Assembly: GCA_030621975.1 (NCBI GenBank) | Contig: JAUXGQ010000119.1 | Location: forward strand, 1-6,109 | DNA: 6,109 bases | Direction of reading: 5' to 3' | Origin: Gammaproteobacteria bacterium | GTDB lineage: Bacteria > Pseudomonadota > Gammaproteobacteria > Chromatiales > Chromatiaceae | Part shown: positions 1-6,109 of the stretch, piece by piece | Position numbering within the stretch: the first letter of the stretch is position 1 | How the letters are laid out: each line of letters starts with the position of its first letter | Translations under genes and position numbers: made by a program | The notes under the pieces: generated by a model | What the model saw: only the letters and a program-made list of their open reading frames with translations | Databases searched by the model: none | Told to the model about the DNA's origin: nothing

Positions 1-665
1 CCCGGGTCCCCCTCATCGGCGTTACAGACGATATATTTTGTCTCCCCCGGCATGGAGGCGCAGGCCTTGAGCTTCATTGCGAAGGGAAAGCCTGCTCCGC
101 CGCGCCCACGCAGAGCCGATGCTCGCAGTTCTCCGATTATCGTCTCAGGGGCACGGGGAATGCGCTGATAGAAGCTGTCTGGATCGGCGACTTCGTCACC
201 CAGGACGCTGGCGGAAGCCATGGGAAAGAAGGGTATCTGATCTATCGGGTTCTGGTTCGTCTCACCGACCCATTCGAACTCCTCAACCGATCCGGCATCG
301 AAGGTGCGATCATCGATCTGAAAACCACCCCCACGATAGCACCTTCCGGCACAGGCAAGTTCCCCGATCTGGTTGGTGGAGAAGAGGCTGGCGAGTTTTG
401 CATGCACCAGTTCCCGCTCCTCCGACATCAGACAGGCGGTACCCTTGCAGAGAAAGGCCTTTTTGTTTCGGTTGTCGCCAATTAGAAAGTCATAGAAGGA
501 GCCTGTTCCCAGCACAACCGCGGGCGAAATCAGCCGCTCATCGGCGATGTCCCGGATTACGTCATCCTCCAAGTCCTTCTTCTTGCCAGCCGCTTTCGTC
601 AAAGCTTCGAAAAGCGTTGTCTTGTCAGCCAGTCGTGCGCTTAGGGCGCGGAGGTTCCTGGACAT
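1..665 (-). CDS. NuoE/NuoF-type diaphorase subunit, N-terminal part (runs off the left edge)
   Basis: I translated the minus strand by hand. The frame is open from ATG at 665-663 to the window edge, 221 codons, with no frameshift. The start is supported by a Shine-Dalgarno-like AGGTGG (676-681) ten bases upstream. Residues about 1-130 form a NuoE-like thioredoxin-fold [2Fe-2S] domain with all four expected cysteines: C73-x4-C78 (CKGTAC) and C105-x3-C109 (CAGRC). From about residue 180 a NuoF-like domain begins, with the FMN/NADH loop RGRGGAGFP (186-194) and NADEGDP (215-221) at the edge. In known families this fusion occurs in diaphorase subunits that move electrons between NAD(H), FMN and Fe-S clusters, such as the HoxF-type hydrogenase subunit and FdsB-type formate dehydrogenase subunit. 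The partner catalytic subunit would lie off-window, so I cannot choose between them. The usual Ala-Pro after the second cysteine pair is replaced by Tyr-Arg-Gly. Hand-counted GC is about 58%, apparently lower than rdgC and purL. Confidence 0.85.
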   Translation of the reverse strand, partial: MSRNLRALSARLADKTTLFEALTKAAGKKKDLEDDVIRDIADERLISPAVVLGTGSFYDFLIGDNRNKKAFLCKGTACLMSEERELVHAKLASLFSTNQIGELACAGRCYRGGGFQIDDRTFDAGSVEEFEWVGETNQNPIDQIPFFPMASASVLGDEVADPDSFYQRIPRAPETIIGELRASALRGRGGAGFPFAMKLKACASMPGETKYIVCNADEGDP

Positions 666-692
666 GAGATATAAGCCACCTGTTTGCCGCGA

Positions 693-698
693 ACTATA
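693..698 (-). promoter_or_regulatory. Possible -10 hexamer for the diaphorase-like gene at the element edge
   Basis: Read on the minus strand, 698-693 is TATAGT, a 5-of-6 match to TATAAT. Its first base is the outermost base of the element's left arm. Transcription would start near 686, about 20 bases before the ATG, leaving the Shine-Dalgarno intact. The region where a -35 box should lie is only T-rich and does not resemble TTGACA, so this is weak and may be chance. Confidence 0.25.
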
Positions 699-766
699 GG
701 GTAGAAATGCAGCTGAAAAATCACACCTGATGCACGGGGTTATGCGGACCTATCTGGCAAGACCGT

Positions 767-786
767 CTGCGGCAGGGATGCCGCAG
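767..786. repeat. GGGA-loop hairpin 1 in the element core
   Basis: A perfect 8-bp stem, CTGCGGCA (767-774) with TGCCGCAG (779-786), closes a GGGA tetraloop (775-778). It contains the CAGGGATG motif that recurs through the core. There is no U-tract after it, so it does not look like an intrinsic terminator. Confidence 0.7.
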
Positions 787-828
787 TCGAGCGTACAGGG
801 GTGAGCAGCGGGCAAAGGAGCTGCGAAC

Positions 829-850
829 GCCCCTACAGGGATGTAGGGGC
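829..850. repeat. GGGA-loop hairpin 2 in the element core
   Basis: A perfect 9-bp stem, GCCCCTACA (829-837) with TGTAGGGGC (842-850), closes the same GGGA loop (838-841). The stem sequence differs from hairpin 1 while the ACAGGGATGT centre is kept, so loop and stem pattern are conserved more than the outer stem bases. Confidence 0.7.
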
Positions 851-860
851 TGGACCGCAA

Positions 861-885
861 GCGCAGCAGGGACTGCGCAGCGCAG
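861..885. repeat. Alternative hairpin cluster in the element core
   Basis: GCGCAG (861-866) can pair with CTGCGC (873-878) across a CAGGGA loop. The same CTGCGC can instead pair with a second GCGCAG (880-885). The first arrangement looks like a degraded copy of the GGGA-loop hairpins; the second gives a mutually exclusive fold. Confidence 0.5.
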
Positions 886-1036
886 CCGGTATTCACAGCG
901 TGTCTTGCCAGAGAGGTCCGCATAACCCCGGGCGTCAAGTGTGATTTTTCAGCTGCATTTCTACCCTGGCATGGCTGAGTCTCGTACATAATCAGGAATC
1001 GGTTTATCGCCGGTGACAGGCCGCGGCGACTCACCC

Positions 1037-1945
1037 TCAATCCTCCCCAACCCCGCCGAACACCTCGATCATCCTGTCGGTAAACTTTCGTAACTCCGTG
1101 CTCATCAGGTTGAAGTCCGCATCGAAATTCGCCGCTGCATCATCGCCACCGGCATCGGCGGCCTCTTCGATCAACTCATCGGCGAAACGCAGACCCCGGG
1201 CCGCTGGCTGGTCGGTCAGCAGCAGGTTGATACGTTCGTCCCACTCCACCGCCAGTTGCACCGCCCGCTTACCGGCCTTGAGATGGGCCTGGATCTCGTC
1301 GCCGGCCAGGTCCTGGCGGCGGCAGCGCACGATGCCACCCTGCGCGTCCGGGTCGCGCAGTTCGCACTGGTCCGCGATGACGAAATCGCTTGGCAGGCCC
1401 TCGCCTTCCAGCCAACGGGTCATCACCTCCGCCGGGGCCTGTTTCACCGCCAGGGGCCTGGCCGGCAGGCTGGTCAGGCTCTTGCGCAGCAGACTGACCA
1501 GATCTTCCGCCTTCTTGGCGTTGGCGGCGTCTACCAGGATCCAGTTCTTCGCCAGGTCCACATAGGCGAAGGTCAGGGATGAGCGGGTGAAGGCCCGGGG
1601 CAGCAGGTCCTGGTACACCTCGTCCTTCAACTGCTTTTTCTCCCGCCGGCCCAGATCGCGGGCCTCTTCCGCCTCGATCCGCTGCACCTTGTCGGCCAGC
1701 TCATCGTTCACCACCGAAGCGGGCAGGAGCTTTTCCTCGCGCCGCTGGCACAGCAGAAAGCAGTCGTTGGCGGCAAAACACAACTGCTCGGAACCCCCCC
1801 CCAGTGGCGGGTGCCAACCCTGCACTGCGATTTCCAGGCTGCCACAGGGACGGTAGCGATGGGCCGCCAGGCTTTGTTCAAGCTCCTCCCAGCTGCGGGT
1901 GAAGTCCTCTTTGAGGAGAAATAACTGAAGATTCTTAAACCACAT
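1037..1945 (-). CDS. rdgC: Recombination-associated protein RdgC
   Basis: A 302-residue protein, essentially the length of E. coli RdgC (303). RdgC is a nucleoid-associated protein that forms a ring-shaped dimer around double-stranded DNA, limits RecA-promoted strand exchange and matters in cells dependent on fork restart. Landmarks that match the enteric protein from memory are MWFKNL at the N-terminus, REEKLLP (69-75), DEVYQDLLPRAF (108-119), AKKAEDLVSLLRKSL (143-157), GGIVRCRRQDL (203-213) and NFDADFNLM (273-281). Phe119 aligns with E. coli Phe120, and Arg210-Gln211 align with Lys211-Gln212, residues implicated in DNA binding or ring closure. The ATG at 1945-1943 is supported by AAGGAAG (1952-1958) six bases upstream and by the start of the family homology. 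It is divergent from purL with 175 bp between. A nine-G run on the coding strand (1794-1802) encodes Gly49-51 and is a possible slippage site. The acidic, Ala-rich stretch near 259-272 is likely a flexible loop. Confidence 0.96.
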   Translation of the reverse strand: MWFKNLQLFLLKEDFTRSWEELEQSLAAHRYRPCGSLEIAVQGWHPPLGGGSEQLCFAANDCFLLCQRREEKLLPASVVNDELADKVQRIEAEEARDLGRREKKQLKDEVYQDLLPRAFTRSSLTFAYVDLAKNWILVDAANAKKAEDLVSLLRKSLTSLPARPLAVKQAPAEVMTRWLEGEGLPSDFVIADQCELRDPDAQGGIVRCRRQDLAGDEIQAHLKAGKRAVQLAVEWDERINLLLTDQPAARGLRFADELIEEAADAGGDDAAANFDADFNLMSTELRKFTDRMIEVFGGVGED

Positions 1946-1972
1946 AAATAGCTTCCTTTGAGTTGAGTATCC

Positions 1973-1978
1973 ATTCTA
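1973..1978 (-). promoter_or_regulatory. Possible -10 hexamer of rdgC
   Basis: On the minus strand 1978-1973 reads TAGAAT, a 5-of-6 match to TATAAT. It would start transcription near 1966, about 20 bases before the rdgC ATG. The best-placed -35 (1997-2002, TGGTAC, 18-bp spacer) matches the consensus poorly, so either an activator helps or the site is not real. Confidence 0.3.
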
Positions 1979-2001
1979 AGGAATCACCGCCCGGTAGTAC
2001 C

Positions 2002-2016
2002 AGTCTTGACAAGACT
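2002..2016. promoter_or_regulatory. 15-bp palindrome, candidate operator between rdgC and purL
   Basis: AGTCTTGACAAGACT is a perfect 7-bp dyad around a central A. A second overlapping dyad pairs TGACAA (2007-2012) with TTGTCA (2021-2026). It lies mid-way in the 175-bp divergent region, where one regulator dimer could touch both promoters. It contains a consensus TTGACA (2006-2011), but no -10 box follows at a suitable distance on the plus strand, so I favour an operator over a -35 box. It does not resemble the enteric PurR box. No regulator can be assigned. Confidence 0.4.
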
Positions 2017-2077
2017 CAGGTTGTCAGGTGGGGAAACTGGGCGGCCGGTTGTTGTACAGTAAAGCCGGGAGATCAAG

Positions 2078-2083
2078 TATTAT
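2078..2083 (+). promoter_or_regulatory. Possible -10 hexamer of purL
   Basis: TATTAT is a 5-of-6 match to TATAAT, placing a start near 2090 and a leader of about 30 bases that keeps the purL Shine-Dalgarno. The nearest -35-like string, TTGTAC (2052-2057), is 20 bases upstream and matches only the first three positions, so the promoter is tentative. Confidence 0.3.
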
Positions 2084-2120
2084 TGTGCCTCTGTTTCACT
2101 GGCTTGAATGAAGGTGCGTC

Positions 2121-5100
2121 ATGCTCGAACTGCGCGGGGCCCCGGCTCTATCTCAATTTCGCCTCGGTAAGCTGGAACAGCGCGTGTCCGATGAGCTGGG
2201 TCGGCAGGTCGAAATCTACGCCGAATATGTGCATTTTGCGGATATCGAACAGGCGCTGGGCAGCGACGAACAGGTCGTTCTCGAACGCTTGTTGCGCTAT
2301 GGTCCGCACCTCGAGGCCCGGGAACCCCAAGGCCAGTTAGTCCTCGTGGTGCCGAGGCCCGGTACCGTCTCGCCCTGGTCGTCCAAGGCCACCGACATCG
2401 CCCATAACTGCGGACTGCACAAGATTGCACGCCTGGAGCGGGGCCTTGGGTATCATCTTCTGAGCCCTGGTGAGGCCCTGTCGGATCGGGAACTGACCCG
2501 GGTGGCGAATCTGCTGCATGACCGCATGACCGAGGTGGTATTGTTTGCAATGGACGAGGCGGAGTGCCTTTTCGTGCGCGCCGAGCCGGCGCCCTTCGTG
2601 CGGGTGGATGTGATCGGCGGGGGACGGGACGCCCTGGAACTGGCGAATTCGGAACTCGGGCTCGCCCTTTCGCCGGATGAGATCGACTACCTGGTCGAGA
2701 GCTTTCAATCCCTGGGCCGCAATCCCACGGACGTGGAGCTCATGATGTTTGCCCAGGCCAATTCCGAGCACTGCCGACACAAGATATTCAATGCGAACTG
2801 GATCATCGACGGAAAACGACAGGATAGATCCCTTTTCGCCATGATCCGCAACACTACGGAACGCTCGCCCGGGCGGGTGCTGTCCGCGTATCAGGACAAT
2901 GCGGCGGTGATTCAGGGTCACAGGGGGCAGCGTCTGTTGGTGGACCCCGATGACGGCGTCTACCGGTTCAGCGAGGAAGACATCCATATCCTCATGAAGG
3001 TGGAGACCCACAATCATCCCACCGCCATCGCACCGCACCCGGGTGCCGCGACCGGATCGGGTGGCGAGATACGGGATGAAGGCGCGACCGGTGCCGGCTC
3101 CAAGACCAAGGCCGGGCTGGTGGGTTTTTCCGTCTCCAACCTGCGGATCCCGGGCCTGGAGCAGCCCTGGGAGGTGGAACACGGGAAGCCGGACCGGATA
3201 GTCTCGGCGCTGGAGATCATGCTGGAAGGGCCCATTGGGGCGGCATCCTTCAACAATGAGTTCGGGCGCCCCAATCTGTGCGGATATTTTCGTACCTTCG
3301 AGCAGACCGTGCCCGGTCCGGCAGGCCCCGAGTTGCGGGGCTATCACAAGCCCATCATGCTCGCGGGTGGTCTTGGCAATATACGTTCGCAGCACGTCAC
3401 CAAGACACCATTTCCGGCCGGTACGCCGCTGGTGGTGCTCGGGGGACCGGCCATGCTGATCGGGTTGGGTGGCGGGGCGGCATCGTCCATGGCCAGCGGA
3501 ACCAGTGCCGAGGATCTGGATTTCGCTTCGGTTCAGCGCAGCAACCCGGAGATGCAGCGCCGTTGTCAGGAGGTCATAGACCACTGCACGGCCCACGGCG
3601 AGGACAATCCCATCCTGTGGATTCACGACGTCGGGGCCGGTGGTTTGTCCAATGCGCTGCCGGAACTGGTGCATGACAGCGGCCGCGGCGGTGGGTTCGA
3701 ATTGCGCGCCGTCCCCAGCGACGATCCCGGAATGTCGCCCATGGAGATCTGGTGCAACGAATCCCAGGAACGCTACGTAATGGCCATTGCCGCCGCCCGC
3801 CTCGAGGAATTCAAGCGTGTCTGCGAGCGTGAACGCTGTCCGTATGCGGTGGTTGGCGAGGCCAGGGACGAACAGCACCTGGTGCTCGGAGACGGTTATT
3901 TCGATAACCTTCCCATCGATCTTCCCATACCCTTGCTGTTCGGCAAGCCGCCTCGAATGCTGCGCGAGGTCCATCACCACCCCTTCCACAAACCGGCGCT
4001 GGATTTCACCGGGGTGGATGCCGATAGCGCTGCATTGCGCATCCTGCACCTGCCCGCGGTGGCCGACAAAACCTTTCTCATCACTATCGGGGACCGCTCC
4101 GTAACCGGCCAGGTGGTCAGGGATCAGATGGTCGGGCCCTGGCAGGTGCCGGTGGCGGATCTGGCGGTAACCGCCAGCAGTTACCGGGGATATTGCGGGG
4201 AGGCCATGGCGATCGGCGAACGCACGCCGCTGGCGCTGATCGATCCGGCGGCATCGGGGCGCATGGCGGTCGGGGAGGCGGTTACCAATATCGCCGCTGG
4301 GGCGATCGACGGGCTGGGCGAGATCAGGCTTTCCGCCAACTGGATGGCGGCTGCCGGTTATCCGGGCGAGGACGCCGGCCTGTACGAGACCGTGAGGGCC
4401 GTTGGCATGGAACTTTGTCCGCAATTGGAAATTGCAATACCGGTCGGCAAGGATTCGCTTTCCATGCAGACGGTGTGGCGCAATGGCGACCAGGATCAAT
4501 CCATGGCTGCGCCCCTGTCGCTGGTCATCTCCGCCTTTGCACCTGTCAGGGACGTGCGCCTCACCCTGACCCCTGAATTGCGCACCGACAAAGGTGATAC
4601 CGATCTGATTCTCATCGACCTGGGCAAAGGCGAGAACCGTCTGGGTGGCTCGGCGCTGGCACAGGTCTACCAGCAGACCGGAAAGCATTGCCCGGATCTG
4701 GACGATCCCCAGATGCTGAAGCGGTTTTTCTCGGTCGTACAGTCCTTGAGCAGGGAAGGCCTGATCCTGGCATACCATGATCGTTCCGACGGCGGCTTAT
4801 TCGTCGCCCTGTGCGAGATGGCGTTTGCGGGACATTGCGGGATCTCGATCCGACTGGATGATCTCGGCGAGGACGCGCTGGCGACCATGTTCAGCGAGGA
4901 ACTGGGCGCGGTGCTCCAGGTCTGTCATCAGGATACGGACGACGTGCTCAAACTCCTTCACGACGAAGGTCTGGGACATTATTCCCATGTCGTTGGATCC
5001 CTCAACGGCGATGACGCGGTCGTTTTCACCCAGGGACAAACGGAGCTCCTCAGAAGGACTCGTGTGGAGCTCCAACAGTCCTGGTCGGAGACCGGTTATA

Positions 5101-6011
5101 GGATGCAGGCATTACGTGACAATCCGACCTGCGCGCAAGAAGCATACGCGCGTATCGCCGACAGTGGCGATCCGGGGCTCCAGGCGAGTCTCAGCTTCGA
5201 TCGGAACGAGGACCTGTCGGCGCCCTATGTCAGAAAAGCCGCTCGCCCGCCCCTGGCCGTGCTGCGCGAACAGGGTGTCAACGGCCAGGTCGAGATGGCG
5301 GCGGCCTTCGACCGCGCCGGGTTCAAGGCCGTGGATGTGCACATGAGCGATATCCTCGCGGGGCGAATCACACTGAACGAGTTCAGGGGGCTGGTGGCCT
5401 GCGGCGGGTTTTCCTATGGCGATGTCCTGGGTGCCGGTGAAGGCTGGGCCAAATCCATTCTGTTCAATACCCGGGCCCGGGATCAATTCGAGGCCTTTTT
5501 CCGGCGCGAGGATAGCTTCGCGCTGGGCGTGTGCAACGGCTGCCAGATGCTCTCCAATCTCCATGAGCTGATCCCTGGTACCGAGCATTGGCCCCATTTC
5601 GTGCGTAACCGCTCCGAGCAGTTCGAAGCGCGCCTGGTCATGGTCGAGGTGCTGGATTCGCCTTCAATCCTGCTGGCGGGGATGGCGGGATCCCGTCTGC
5701 CCATTGCGGTGGCCCACGGAGAGGGTCGGGCGGAGTTTGCCGATGAGGCGCAACTGCATGCCGTGCAGCCCTTCGTGAGCCTGCGTTACATCGAGAATAA
5801 CTTCGCGGTGGCGGGCGCCTATCCCGCCAATCCCAACGGCTCTCCTCAGGGTATCACGGGGTTGAGCAATGCCGACGGCCGGGTCACTATCATGATGCCG
5901 CATCCGGAACGTCTGTTTCGCGGTATCCAGCACTCCTGGCATCCGGACGACTGGGACGAGGACGGCCCCTGGCTGAGGTTGTTTCGCAATGCCCGGGTGT
6001 GGTTGCAGTAG
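2121..6011 (+). CDS. purL: Phosphoribosylformylglycinamidine synthase (FGAM synthase), single-chain type
   Basis: It catalyses the fourth step of de novo purine synthesis in the cytoplasm: FGAR + ATP + glutamine give FGAM + ADP + Pi + glutamate. The 1296 residues align end to end with the enteric enzyme from memory. An N-terminal PurS-like domain (about 1-140) and linker lead to the two-part synthetase core (about 210-1030), then a class I glutaminase domain (about 1041-1296). Visible signatures are AQANSEHCRHK (211-221, His217 equivalent to the catalytic His216 of Salmonella), KVETHNHPTA (293-302), GAATGSGGEIRDEGATG (308-324), GGGAASSMASG (450-460) and HDRSDGG (886-892). Asp680, Glu719, Asn723 and Asp887 seem to match the auxiliary nucleotide/Mg site. 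The glutaminase triad is Cys1138 (GVCNGCQM), His1261 and Glu1263 (MMPHPERLFR). TGAAGG (2109-2114) lies six bases before the ATG, and an upstream ATG at 2108 is out of frame. No key residue is missing and no frameshift is seen. The gene appears monocistronic. Confidence 0.98.
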   Translation: MLELRGAPALSQFRLGKLEQRVSDELGRQVEIYAEYVHFADIEQALGSDEQVVLERLLRYGPHLEAREPQGQLVLVVPRPGTVSPWSSKATDIAHNCGLHKIARLERGLGYHLLSPGEALSDRELTRVANLLHDRMTEVVLFAMDEAECLFVRAEPAPFVRVDVIGGGRDALELANSELGLALSPDEIDYLVESFQSLGRNPTDVELMMFAQANSEHCRHKIFNANWIIDGKRQDRSLFAMIRNTTERSPGRVLSAYQDNAAVIQGHRGQRLLVDPDDGVYRFSEEDIHILMKVETHNHPTAIAPHPGAATGSGGEIRDEGATGAGSKTKAGLVGFSVSNLRIPGLEQPWEVEHGKPDRIVSALEIMLEGPIGAASFNNEFGRPNLCGYFRTFEQTVPGPAGPELRGYHKPIMLAGGLGNIRSQHVTKTPFPAGTPLVVLGGPAMLIGLGGGAASSMASGTSAEDLDFASVQRSNPEMQRRCQEVIDHCTAHGEDNPILWIHDVGAGGLSNALPELVHDSGRGGGFELRAVPSDDPGMSPMEIWCNESQERYVMAIAAARLEEFKRVCERERCPYAVVGEARDEQHLVLGDGYFDNLPIDLPIPLLFGKPPRMLREVHHHPFHKPALDFTGVDADSAALRILHLPAVADKTFLITIGDRSVTGQVVRDQMVGPWQVPVADLAVTASSYRGYCGEAMAIGERTPLALIDPAASGRMAVGEAVTNIAAGAIDGLGEIRLSANWMAAAGYPGEDAGLYETVRAVGMELCPQLEIAIPVGKDSLSMQTVWRNGDQDQSMAAPLSLVISAFAPVRDVRLTLTPELRTDKGDTDLILIDLGKGENRLGGSALAQVYQQTGKHCPDLDDPQMLKRFFSVVQSLSREGLILAYHDRSDGGLFVALCEMAFAGHCGISIRLDDLGEDALATMFSEELGAVLQVCHQDTDDVLKLLHDEGLGHYSHVVGSLNGDDAVVFTQGQTELLRRTRVELQQSWSETGYRMQALRDNPTCAQEAYARIADSGDPGLQASLSFDRNEDLSAPYVRKAARPPLAVLREQGVNGQVEMAAAFDRAGFKAVDVHMSDILAGRITLNEFRGLVACGGFSYGDVLGAGEGWAKSILFNTRARDQFEAFFRREDSFALGVCNGCQMLSNLHELIPGTEHWPHFVRNRSEQFEARLVMVEVLDSPSILLAGMAGSRLPIAVAHGEGRAEFADEAQLHAVQPFVSLRYIENNFAVAGAYPANPNGSPQGITGLSNADGRVTIMMPHPERLFRGIQHSWHPDDWDEDGPWLRLFRNARVWLQ

Positions 6012-6109
6012 CCTGCGTATTTCAAAAATAAACCGCACCCGGACTTCTCACCATGCGGAGCGAAGATCAGCTTATAGTTTCCAAGGGCGCGACGACCGTG
6101 GGCAACCCC
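6012..6109. other. Region downstream of purL, no supported gene
   Basis: These 98 bases hold an AT-rich patch (6018-6030, TATTT/AAATA mini-dyad) and a weak 5-bp stem, CCGCA (6033-6037) with TGCGG (6054-6058), without a U-tract, so no terminator can be claimed. Two mutually exclusive edge frames exist. One is a plus-strand frame from ATG 6053 that stays open to the end (19 codons, no Shine-Dalgarno). The other is a minus-strand frame entering from the right edge and stopping at 6067-6069, with C-terminal residues GLPTVVAPLETIS. Neither is recognisable. Confidence 0.5.

Larger units (their letters stand above)
698..967. repeat. 270-bp element with 66-bp near-perfect terminal inverted repeats (MITE-like)
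   Basis: Bases 698-763 are the reverse complement of 902-967 at 62 of 66 positions. The outer 29 bases of each arm match perfectly, and the mismatched pairs are 727/938, 731/934, 734/931 and 752/913. The arms begin AGGGTAGAAATGCAGC. They enclose a 138-bp core with small hairpins and no coding sequence. Such long terminal inverted repeats around a short non-coding core fit a miniature inverted-repeat transposable element or a dispersed intergenic repeat. I see no clear target-site duplication in the flanks (CGAACTAT on the left, GGCATGGC on the right). If transcribed, either strand would fold into a 66-bp stem, a possible RNase III substrate or transcription barrier between rdgC and the next gene. 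The inverted repeat is seen directly; its mobile origin is inferred. Confidence 0.8.
666..1036. other. Intergenic region between rdgC and the diaphorase-like gene
   Basis: This 371-bp gap holds the inverted-repeat element (698-967), a short leader with the Shine-Dalgarno of the left gene (666-697), and about 69 bp downstream of rdgC (968-1036) in which I see no feature. A reading frame spanning 750-1040 on the minus strand crosses the core and one arm of the element and has no recognisable protein character, so I do not call it a gene. No rho-independent terminator with a U-tract is visible after rdgC. Confidence 0.7.

Noticed and set aside
77..667. A 196-codon plus-strand frame at the left end
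   Set aside because: It is antisense to the NuoE/NuoF-like gene, whose cysteine and FMN/NADH motifs are unmistakable. Its translation is Arg/Ser/Pro-rich and typical of a shadow frame.
698..967. CRISPR array or tRNA/rRNA gene in the repeat-rich gap
   Set aside because: There are no regularly spaced direct repeats with unique spacers and no cloverleaf. The symmetry is inverted, not direct.
750..1040. A 96-codon minus-strand frame
   Set aside because: It runs through the core and an arm of the inverted-repeat element, and its composition is explained by the hairpins rather than by a protein.
1098..1974. Several overlapping frames on both strands across rdgC
   Set aside because: They are out-of-frame shadows of rdgC, whose full-length homology accounts for the region.
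2006..2011. Consensus TTGACA as a -35 box for purL
   Set aside because: No TATAAT-like hexamer lies 15-19 bases downstream, and the sequence is better explained as part of a palindrome.
2337..4778. An 813-codon open frame on the minus strand inside purL
   Set aside because: It lies wholly antisense to a clearly conserved purL and its translation shows no domain character. Long antisense frames are expected from GC-rich codon use in long genes.
6033..6058. Intrinsic terminator after purL
   Set aside because: The stem is only 5 bp with a loop of about 16 bases and is not followed by a T-run.

Overview
The window looks like chromosomal DNA of a fairly GC-rich gammaproteobacterium. The evidence is a full-length single-chain PurL of the proteobacterial type (1296 residues, close to the roughly 1295 of the enteric enzyme) and an RdgC, a family largely confined to beta- and gammaproteobacteria. 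I cannot name a genus from the sequence.

Layout from left to right. (1) At 1-665, minus strand, lies the 5' part of a gene that runs off the left edge. It encodes a thioredoxin-like [2Fe-2S] domain (NuoE-like) fused to the start of a NuoF-like flavin/NADH domain, the architecture of NAD-linked diaphorase subunits of soluble formate dehydrogenases and NAD-reducing hydrogenases. (2) At 666-1036 is a non-coding gap dominated by a 270-bp element (698-967). Its 66-bp terminal arms are near-perfect inverted repeats (62 of 66 positions pair), and the core carries short hairpins built on a recurring CAGGGATG motif. It resembles a non-autonomous mobile or dispersed repeat. (3) At 1037-1945, minus strand, is rdgC. 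(4) At 1946-2120 is a 175-bp divergent promoter region holding a 15-bp palindrome. (5) At 2121-6011, plus strand, is purL. (6) At 6012-6109 is a short tail with no gene I can support.

The genes are functionally unrelated: redox electron transfer, control of RecA-dependent recombination, and de novo purine synthesis. rdgC and purL are divergently transcribed and may share control sequence. rdgC and the diaphorase-like gene point the same way, but the repeat element separates them and they probably do not form an operon.

The core genes are ordinary. The parts worth a second look are the inverted-repeat element just upstream of the diaphorase-like start codon, the palindrome between rdgC and purL, and the unfinished redox locus at the left edge. 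I see no convincing sign of a new multi-gene system inside this window.
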